This document shows, piece by piece, positions 1 to 6,638 of a stretch of DNA of 33,278 nt; positions within the stretch are counted from its first letter, which is position 1; each line of letters starts with the position of its first letter. Made by a program: the position numbers and the translations under genes. The stretch covers positions 1 through 33,278 of the forward strand of contig JAGLHE010000168.1 of assembly GCA_023143685.1 (NCBI GenBank), given 5' to 3'. The notes under the pieces are model-generated. The model had not been told where the DNA came from, made no database searches, and worked only from the letters and a program-made list of their open reading frames with translations. The stretch comes from Candidatus Omnitrophota bacterium (GTDB lineage Bacteria > Omnitrophota > Gorgyraeia > Zapsychrales > JANLHA01).

Positions 1-495
1 ATATCAATGCTTGAGATGGATTTTGACCCAAGTTCTTTTGATATTATTTGGTCAGAAGGGGCGTTGTATTCTATGGGATTTCAGAAGGGCTTAAAGCGAT
101 GTCGACAGCTATTAAAAGACGGTGGGTATTTAGCGGTTACAGAGCTTGCATATATTGCCCCAGACCCACCTATTCCTGTTGTTCAATATTGGGAAAGCGA
201 ATATCCTGACATCAAAGATGTTAAAAGTAATGTTGAACTCATTCAGAATGAAGGATTTTATCTATTGTCAAACTTTACTCTACCCGAATCGTCCTGGCTT
301 GATAATTATTATTTACCAATGGAAAAAGAATTGCCTCATCTCATTAAGAAATACCAGAATAATCAAGTAGCGCTGGGTGTTTTCGAGTTTTTTCAGAATG
401 AAGTAGATTCATATAAGAAGTATTCAAAATATTACGGCTATGAGTTTTTTGTAATGCAAAAGGGGGAAACGTTCATAGACGTTATCCGTAGCTAA
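1..495 (+). CDS. Class I SAM-dependent methyltransferase, C-terminal part (5' end outside window)
   Basis: Frame open to window edge. 'FDIIWSEGALYSMGFQKGLKRCRQLLKDGGYLAVTE' matches motif IV/post-motif pattern of Methyltransf_11/25-like proteins. Confidence 0.75.
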   Translation: MSMLEMDFDPSSFDIIWSEGALYSMGFQKGLKRCRQLLKDGGYLAVTELAYIAPDPPIPVVQYWESEYPDIKDVKSNVELIQNEGFYLLSNFTLPESSWLDNYYLPMEKELPHLIKKYQNNQVALGVFEFFQNEVDSYKKYSKYYGYEFFVMQKGETFIDVIRS

Positions 496-535
496 TTGCG
501 TTCGCTGAACTTATGAAAATAATTCGGGTAGCGCC
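477..535 (+). repeat. 59-bp dispersed direct repeat, copy A
   Basis: Gapless alignment to 4681-4739 with about 6 mismatches: agacgttatccgtagctaattgcgttcgctgaacttatgaaaataattcgggtagcgcc. Overlaps the 3' end of the methyltransferase ORF. Confidence 0.85.
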
Positions 536-690
536 TCGAGAAGAACAGAATAAGTTTGTAAGTATAATAAGACGATGGGGTCCGAACAACGTCTACATGA
601 GTTTTGATGGAAATTTTTTAAGCTCACTAGCCTTGTAATTTGGGAAAAAGTTGGATATACTTAAAATGTTTTTAGGGATTCGTTTAGAAT

Positions 691-778
691 GATTCTTGAC
701 GAAAAGGCACGGCCACGAATAGCGGCCACGCAAAACTATAGGGTCCTGAAATTAAGGATAGCCAGTTACCGACGAATC
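691..778 (+). ncRNA. Probable GEMM-I (c-di-GMP-I type) riboswitch aptamer
   Basis: P1 gattc/gaatc; P2 GGCC...GGCC; core '..CCACGCAAAACTATAGGGTCCT-N7-AGGATAGCCAGTTACCGA' resembles GEMM 'GACGCAAARCYnnnGGGYCT...AGnnAGCCRGGTTACCGA'. Followed immediately by an intrinsic terminator. Confidence 0.72.
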
Positions 779-800
779 AATGAGAAAAGAATTTTATAAA

Positions 801-842
801 AAAAGTCTGTTCCCAGGAAAAGAGGGGGCAGACTTTTTTTTG
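801..842 (+). terminator. Rho-independent terminator, possible riboswitch expression platform
   Basis: aaaagtctgttccc-aggaaaaga-gggggcagacttttttttt: GC stem followed by T-run. Confidence 0.8.
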
Positions 843-998
843 TATCCCATTAACAGGATTTGGTGTATTTTTTATCCTTTTAATATACATTAATTAAGAA
901 TTGCCAGGACGTGTAAATGTTGTTACTATATATAAAATCATTAGTTAGGGTAAATGAGCCATTAAATTTTCATAACCTTATTTAAAAAGGAGAAAAGC

Positions 999-2261
999 AT
1001 GGTAAAGGCGAAAAAGAAAGTAACGAAAGTAACGAAAGTAACAAGGACTAAGAAAAAGGTTGTTAAGAAATCTGTGCCCAGAAAATCAAGGTCAACGTTA
1101 AAACCTGCCGAAAGTTTATCTGAAGAAATTAAGACAACATATCAGCCGGTATCAATCCCTACGCTTGATTTAGAAGAGTATGAGGCAAAGATTACCACGG
1201 ACGTGGTGGCGGATGATATTCATAAAGTCTCAACGAATTATGCTTGGATCGGTGCTGGGCAATGTGGTGGGCGGTTGGTCAAATCTTTTTATGATGTCGG
1301 GTATCGCAAGGTGTTGGCGATTAACACGACTCATCATGACCTTGACCTGTTGGAAATTCCCGCTGAATACAAGCTCTTGATGGATATCGGCGAAATGGGT
1401 GCAGGGAAGGATATGGCTCGGGGGAATGAGGCGGTTCAGCAGTATCGTCAAGAAATCCTCCATTTAATGCAGACTAAATTCGGCGGCAAATTGAATCATA
1501 TTATGATTGCTGTCGGTGCCGGTGGCGGAACCGGAAGCGGAAGTGTCCACCAACTTGTGGATCTGGCAAAGAAATATGCCCGCCATGTTGGGATTAGTAA
1601 CCCGCATAAACATGTTGGTGTTATGTTGACATTACCGACGGTCGGTGAGGCTAGTTCTCCGATTGTTGCCCAAAACGCGCATAAAGTTGTAACCGAGTTA
1701 GGACATCTCGCTGAGCAGGGAGAAATTTCTCCGTTAATCATTATTGATAATGAGAAAATCAGTAAGATGTATCCGGGTTTGACGGTCAAACATTTTTGGC
1801 CCAGCATTAATGGAACTGTGGCTGGGTTGTTTGATATTTTTAACCGCTTGAGCGCTTTGAGTAGCGGGTATACTTCTTTTGATTCAGTTGATTATCACAG
1901 CATTATGAGTGTTGGCGGCTGTGCGATTATGGGTTTGACGAAAGTCAAGCAAGTTGAGGATCGCTATGCCATCTCTGAGGCTGTAAAGAACAATCTTGAG
2001 AAGACCTTGTTGGCCAGCGGGTTTAACTTGTCTAGTGCTACGCTTGCCGGCTGTATTGTCGTTGGCGGCCGCCGATTAATGGCCGATATTCCGGGGCTGC
2101 AGGATAATATTAATTATGCCTTTGATGTCCTTGCGGATATTACCGGTAAAGCAACCATTCATAGAGGAATCTACGAAGATGATAAAGATTCTCTTCGGGT
2201 TTATACGATTATCGGTGGATTGGATGCGCCGGGTAAAAGAATGCAGGAATTAGAGACGTAA
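999..2261 (+). CDS. Divergent FtsZ/tubulin-superfamily GTPase with Lys-rich N-terminal tail
   Basis: 'AWIGAGQCGGRLVKSF' (G1-like), 'AVGAGGGTGSGS' tubulin signature GGGTGSG, T7-loop-like 'FDSVDYHSIMS', 'VGGCAIMG'. N-terminus MVKAKKKVTKVTKVTRTKKKVVKKS. Confidence 0.85.
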   Translation: MVKAKKKVTKVTKVTRTKKKVVKKSVPRKSRSTLKPAESLSEEIKTTYQPVSIPTLDLEEYEAKITTDVVADDIHKVSTNYAWIGAGQCGGRLVKSFYDVGYRKVLAINTTHHDLDLLEIPAEYKLLMDIGEMGAGKDMARGNEAVQQYRQEILHLMQTKFGGKLNHIMIAVGAGGGTGSGSVHQLVDLAKKYARHVGISNPHKHVGVMLTLPTVGEASSPIVAQNAHKVVTELGHLAEQGEISPLIIIDNEKISKMYPGLTVKHFWPSINGTVAGLFDIFNRLSALSSGYTSFDSVDYHSIMSVGGCAIMGLTKVKQVEDRYAISEAVKNNLEKTLLASGFNLSSATLAGCIVVGGRRLMADIPGLQDNINYAFDVLADITGKATIHRGIYEDDKDSLRVYTIIGGLDAPGKRMQELET

Positions 2262-2287
2262 AGATAAGCAGTAATGTTTTTGAAAAA

Positions 2288-2332
2288 AAAGGTAGTTGGT
2301 TGCTGAAGAGGCAATTGGCTGCCTTTTTTTTT
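2288..2332 (+). terminator. Rho-independent terminator after tubulin-like gene
   Basis: aaggtagttggttgc-tgaaga-ggcaattggctgccttttttttt. Confidence 0.75.
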
Positions 2333-2825
2333 GATAAGGGATAAGGGGTCAAGTCTCAACTTGCAAACTTGCCTTTATCTGTTGATATTGCTGATTAAAT
2401 TTTTTGTCTTCTACGCTTTTCTTTTTTATGCACCTGCAATATTCGCAATAATTCGGGGGACACAATACTTGAACATGGAAGGTGTTCCTCAGCAATACGT
2501 CCTTGCTCTGTCTTTTAATGAAAAAATTGCAACAGGGTCAATTACCCATCACCACTTCCTGAACTCATCCAAAAAGTTGCGAAAATCGTCCGCTTGGGGG
2601 AGCGAGACAGCTGGGACCACACCTTACCCCCAGTCACCAATGATTTTAAATTAGTTGAAAAGTTTCTGGTTGGGCTTCGTTTTATGTTCCGTACTAGATT
2701 GCCGGAACTGTTTGAAAAGGGATTAGGTAAGGCTCTTTTTGAGGTGTGGGAGGACGGCGGGAGCAATCCCGCCTCCTATCCGATAATAATGTTGATGAAG
2801 GTTTTTTTTATGTTATAATTTTTTT

Positions 2826-3086
2826 ATGCCGATCATTGCTGAATTTTATGGAATTGCTGTCATGATGTTTTTCCATGAGCACAATCCTCCTCATTTTCAT
2901 GCACGGTATCAGGGAAAGCTTGCCGTGTTTGATATTCGTGCGGGTAAAATTATTGGAGGAAAATTTCCTCCCAGAGCGCAGCGTCTTGTGCGCGATTGGA
3001 TTAAATTACATAAGAAAGAATTGCTTGCTAACTGGGAGCTTGCCTTAAAAGATCGAAAGTTGAAAAAAATAAAACCATTGGAGTAA
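2826..3086 (+). CDS. DUF4160 domain protein
   Basis: 'MPIIAEFYGIAVMMFFHEHNPPHFHARYQGKLAVFDI' matches the DUF4160 signature (HxPPHxHA). Confidence 0.85.
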   Translation: MPIIAEFYGIAVMMFFHEHNPPHFHARYQGKLAVFDIRAGKIIGGKFPPRAQRLVRDWIKLHKKELLANWELALKDRKLKKIKPLE

Positions 3087-3090
3087 TATC

Positions 3091-3339
3091 ATGTACATAC
3101 ATGAAATCGCTAAAGCAAGATTGATTAAAGATTATACTGTTGAACTTATTTTTGATAATAAGAAAAAAGGTCGTGTTAATTTAGAAAAGTATATCGGGCG
3201 TGGAATTTTTAAGGAATTGGTGGATAAGCGTAAATTTAAACAATTCCGCGTTGACCCGCAGTTAGGCACAATTTGCTGGCCAAATGGCGCTGATATTGCT
3301 CCAGATACTTTGTATCGGGACGTCGTCCTCGGCAATTAA
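3091..3339 (+). CDS. DUF2442 domain protein
   Basis: 'RLIKDYTVELIFDNKKKGRVNLEKYIGRGIFKELVD...FRVDPQLGTICWPNGADIAPDTLY' typical of DUF2442; 4-bp gap from DUF4160. Confidence 0.85.
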   Translation: MYIHEIAKARLIKDYTVELIFDNKKKGRVNLEKYIGRGIFKELVDKRKFKQFRVDPQLGTICWPNGADIAPDTLYRDVVLGN

Positions 3340-3408
3340 CCAGTTGTATAATAACATACATGTACGCCAGGCGAAGCCTGTGCCTGCCAGCAAGTGAACG
3401 AAAATACA

Positions 3409-3440
3409 AAATACGGGACATCTGTCCCGTATTTTTTTTA
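3409..3440 (+). terminator. Rho-independent terminator
   Basis: atacgggaca-tc-tgtcccgtat followed by ttttttt: perfect 10-bp inverted repeat plus T-run. Confidence 0.8.
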
Positions 3441-3486
3441 CTCTTTTACCCCCTATCGGCTTAAATTCAATGCTATAATCACCTCT

Positions 3487-4527
3487 ATGCCCAAAAGTTT
3501 GATCGCCACCAGTTCTTATCAAAATTTAATTATCGATGTTAGTAAGGCTTTGTCTTCAGGGCTTTTAGCCGCTCAAAAAGCGCTGGAGCACCAGCGGCTC
3601 AAGACCTATTGGCAGATCGGGAAACAGATCTGTCGCGCGGTCAAAACATCAAACGGCACGATATCCCTGAGTGAAAAGCTGTACCAGGACATCAGCCGTG
3701 ATATCCAGAAACAGGCCGGTCTCGATCTGGCGGCAAAAACGATCGGACGGGCCATCCAATTCAGCAAGAATTATCCGACATTCCCTGAAAATACAACGCT
3801 TGGCTTTACGCATTATCTTGCGTTAATGCGCGTCCACGATCCCCGGCTTCGTTTACAGCTTGAAAAGAAGGCGATAAAGGAGGGGATGAAGGTTGAGGAT
3901 GTTAAGGTAGCGGTTGCCAAGATCAATGTTAAGCGCGACCCATCCTGCAAGAATAATACACACAGCCTTGCTGTTGCGCGGGGTGAGCCGTTTGTGTATC
4001 ATGCGCGTCGGGTTTCCCGTATTGACGGAAAAGATGTCATTGTGATCGACTGCGGGTTTAAGATCAATATCGAAGTGCCCCTGCATAGCCGGTATAAACC
4101 TGTTCGCGGCCGGATTATCCGTTCGACAAAAGAGCCGGACGGCCAATATCAAATCCACACCTGCAGGAAAACACCTACAGGGCTTTATACGTACCCCGCG
4201 TTTATTGCGCGGGTGGTTGATGGGGATACGGTTGACGCGCGCATTGATGTGGGGTTCGGTATTTGGGTCAATGAACGACTTAGGTTAAAGGGTATTAACG
4301 CGCCGGAAATAACAACGCAGGCCGGCCTGAGTGCCAAACATTTTTTAAGTACGTATTTCAAAAAGTGTCCGGGCGTTATCATCCGCACGCATAAAGAAGG
4401 GATGTACGGGCGTTGGCTGGCGGATATTTTTGCGTTGAAAGGATGTAAGTCCCCGCATACAATCGCTCGCGAAGGCGAATACCTTAATCAAATTCTCCTC
4501 GACCAGGGCCTCGCTGAAATTTATTAA
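3487..4527 (+). CDS. DUF1016 N-terminal domain fused to thermonuclease (SNase) domain
   Basis: N-part 'ALEHQRLKTYWQIGKQI...LSEKLYQDISRDIQ..THYLALMRVHDPRLRLQLEKKAIKEGM' is DUF1016_N-like. C-part 'ARVVDGDTVDARIDVGFG..ERLRLKGINAPE...GMYGRWLADIF' is SNase. ATG 3487 preferred because 3394-3486 contains the terminator. Confidence 0.85.
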   Translation: MPKSLIATSSYQNLIIDVSKALSSGLLAAQKALEHQRLKTYWQIGKQICRAVKTSNGTISLSEKLYQDISRDIQKQAGLDLAAKTIGRAIQFSKNYPTFPENTTLGFTHYLALMRVHDPRLRLQLEKKAIKEGMKVEDVKVAVAKINVKRDPSCKNNTHSLAVARGEPFVYHARRVSRIDGKDVIVIDCGFKINIEVPLHSRYKPVRGRIIRSTKEPDGQYQIHTCRKTPTGLYTYPAFIARVVDGDTVDARIDVGFGIWVNERLRLKGINAPEITTQAGLSAKHFLSTYFKKCPGVIIRTHKEGMYGRWLADIFALKGCKSPHTIAREGEYLNQILLDQGLAEIY

Positions 4528-4659
4528 TCTATCGAACGAAAAGGGATCCCACTATTATCAAATCTTGAATTGACACTTTAAGTTTGTTTTGATAGGCTTT
4601 TCTCAGTAAGGCATGACCTCTACGAGAAGAATATCCATAGAGGAAGCGTTCAGTTTAAT

Positions 4660-4681
4660 AGAAGCTTGCAAGAAGCTTGCA
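4660..4681 (+). repeat. 11-bp tandem duplication (agaagcttgca x2)
   Basis: agaagcttgca|agaagcttgca directly preceding the 59-bp repeat copy B. Confidence 0.8.
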
Positions 4682-4739
4682 GACGTTGTCCGTAGCCAAT
4701 TGTGCTCGCTGAACTTATGAAAAAAATCCGGGTAGCGCC
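4681..4739 (+). repeat. 59-bp dispersed direct repeat, copy B
   Basis: agacgttgtccgtagccaattgtgctcgctgaacttatgaaaaaaatccgggtagcgcc; about 53/59 identical to 477-535 without gaps. Confidence 0.85.
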
Positions 4740-4783
4740 CTGGCAACGACCGCTAAAATCTTTTTATAGAAAAGAGGAATGAT

Positions 4784-5146
4784 ATGGCGCAGATACTTAT
4801 AATCGAAGATGATACTGACTTTAGAGATATACTAAAAGAGTTGATGGAATACCAAAATTACGATGTGATAGTTGCATCGGACGGAGATGAAGGCTTTAAA
4901 ATGTTTCTTGATAATCCCACGCCGTTGGTTATTACTGATATATTTATGCCCAATAGAGAGGGTATGGATCTAATATTTAAATTTGAACAAGATTTCCCTG
5001 ACACAAAAATTATTGTTATCTCCGGAGGAGGTGTAGTAGCAGGAGATTATCTTAAGGCCGCAAGTATGGTGCCTAATGTAAAAGCTGCTTTTGAGAAACC
5101 GTTTGATATGGATGAATTGTTGCAAGCCGTAAAAGAAGTTTTATAG
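4784..5146 (+). CDS. Stand-alone response regulator receiver domain protein
   Basis: 'ILIIEDDTDFRDILKEL..TPLVITDIFMPNREGMDLI..AAFEKPFDMDELLQAVKEVL': REC acidic pair, phospho-Asp and KPF. Confidence 0.92.
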   Translation: MAQILIIEDDTDFRDILKELMEYQNYDVIVASDGDEGFKMFLDNPTPLVITDIFMPNREGMDLIFKFEQDFPDTKIIVISGGGVVAGDYLKAASMVPNVKAAFEKPFDMDELLQAVKEVL

Positions 5147-5259
5147 TATAAGGAGAAAAGACTGAATTTTGACAACTTTTGTCTTGTTATGCTGCGTGGT
5201 CGGTAGCGAAATACTATCATCAATTGAGACTTATTGTTGTTTAAACGGAGATTTTAAAG

Positions 5260-5850
5260 ATGACCCCAGAGCACTTTATAGATTCTGAAATATTTACGTT
5301 TGTTATCATTCCGCTGTTGATTTTTGCTGCCAGAGCTTGTGACGTTACGTTGCAGACAGTGCGCATTATGCTTCTGTCTAAGGGCAAGAGGCTGCTTGCC
5401 CCCGCACTTGGATTTGTCGAGATACTTATATGGCTCATGGCGATTAGGCAAGTTTTTCATAATTTATCTAACATTTATTGCTATATCGGCTATGCCGGCG
5501 GCTTTGCAATGGGAAATTTTGTAGGGATGTATCTCGAGGAGAGATTGGCTTTCGGAATAGAGGTTGTGCGCATTGTTACCCAAAAAGATGCCAGTGAACT
5601 TGTTATATATTTACGTTCAAAAGGATATGGCGTAACAAGCATTGACGCCCAGGGAGCATCCGGCCACGTCAATGTTATTTTTACGACAGTAAACAGATGC
5701 CATCGCACGAAAGTTGTTGATATCATTAAGCGGTTTAACCCGAAAGCGTTTTACACAATAGAGGATGTCAGGGCTGTAAGTGAGGGTGTTTTTCTTCCGC
5801 GATCCACAAAAAATATTAACATTCTGCATTCTGCCCGGAAAGGAAAATAA
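5260..5850 (+). CDS. UPF0316 family membrane protein (DUF5698/DUF2179)
   Basis: 'ARACDVTLQTVRIMLLSKGKRLLAPALGFVEILIWLMAIRQVFHNLSNIYCYIGYAGGFAMGNFVGMYLEERLAFG'. Confidence 0.85.
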   Translation: MTPEHFIDSEIFTFVIIPLLIFAARACDVTLQTVRIMLLSKGKRLLAPALGFVEILIWLMAIRQVFHNLSNIYCYIGYAGGFAMGNFVGMYLEERLAFGIEVVRIVTQKDASELVIYLRSKGYGVTSIDAQGASGHVNVIFTTVNRCHRTKVVDIIKRFNPKAFYTIEDVRAVSEGVFLPRSTKNINILHSARKGK

Positions 5851-5994
5851 AAAGACAGAAGTACTTGGCACGTATGAAGAGTCGTCAAATTGAACATCTG
5901 AGAAAGCACCCAGTTGCAAAATTCGTCCCCTAGTGCGAGCCATTTATTAACTTGCGCGCATCAGGATTAATCTTTTTGCCGCAAGCATTTACAG

Positions 5995-6024
5995 AAAGCC
6001 ATCTTGAAAAAGGCGGCTTTTTTG
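5995..6024 (+). terminator. Probable Rho-independent terminator
   Basis: aaagcc-atcttgaaaaaggc-ggcttttttt. Confidence 0.6.
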
Positions 6025-6084
6025 CTTTCGAACTAGATGAAAAATTTCATTTAGTGATATAATAAAGAAAAAAGGGGGTGCAAT

Positions 6085-6327
6085 ATGTCAGTTGAAATGA
6101 TACGTGCAGTGTTAGGCTGGTGCTCAATAATCAATATTGGGTTACTGATGTTTTCGTCAATTTTAATCATTGCCATTCGTGGGGTAGCGTCACGCATCCA
6201 TGGTAAAATGTTTAATTTGGATGAAAAATATCTATCACAGGCTTATTTTCAATATTTGGCACAATACAAGATTGCCATAATAGTATTTAATATCGTTCCA
6301 TACTTTGCATTGCGTATTGTTGGATGA
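6085..6327 (+). CDS. Small two-helix membrane protein (DUF6868-like)
   Basis: Good RBS (aaagggggtgcaat); 'VLGWCSIINIGLLMFSSILIIAI..ARYKIAIIVFNIVPYFALRIVG'-like pattern with two TM segments. Confidence 0.65.
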   Translation: MSVEMIRAVLGWCSIINIGLLMFSSILIIAIRGVASRIHGKMFNLDEKYLSQAYFQYLAQYKIAIIVFNIVPYFALRIVG

Positions 6328-6504
6328 AAAAGGAGAGGATATTTAAAGGGGTCACCCATTAGAAGGTTTTTGTTGTTTGAGCCGTTTGTTTGACCGTTGA
6401 CCCTAACACAAATATTAATTTGGTTTATAACTCATATCAGGTGTCCTCAATGAATCTATAAAGGCCTTGCGACAATTTGTAATATCAGGATATAATACAC
6501 ATAT

Positions 6505-6546
6505 TCCCCTTTTCTGATTACACTGAGAATCGAAAGGGGATTTTTT
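6505..6546 (+). terminator. Probable Rho-independent terminator
   Basis: tccccttt ... aaagggga followed by tttttt. Confidence 0.65.
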
Positions 6547-6609
6547 GTGGCAAGATTAGCAAGAGTAGTTGTCGACGGAATTAGTCCCCAACGCACAATC
6601 TGGGTTTAA
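6547..6609 (+). pseudogene. Truncated N-terminal remnant of a REP-associated/IS200-like (Y1) transposase
   Basis: GTG-started 20-codon reading 'MARLARVVVDGISPQRTIWV*' resembles the common N-terminus 'MARLARVVVPGxPHHVTQRG' of this family; no downstream domain. Confidence 0.45.
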
Positions 6610-6638
6610 CAGGTATTTATTTATAAGGAAAAAGACGT

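Noticed and set aside
1496-1807. Antisense ORF opposite the tubulin-like gene
   Set aside because: Shadow ORF of a well-supported + strand CDS; no family motifs and no RBS context.
2331-2654. 107-aa + strand ORF between the tubulin-like gene and DUF4160
   Set aside because: Begins in the T-run of a terminator, runs through element-end-like sequence, low-complexity translation.
3394-3486. N-terminal extension of the DUF1016-SNase ORF
   Set aside because: Would translate through a strong terminator hairpin; ATG 3487 begins the conserved domain region.
5868-5890. ttggcacg as a sigma54 -24 element
   Set aside because: No matching TTGC -12 element at correct spacing.
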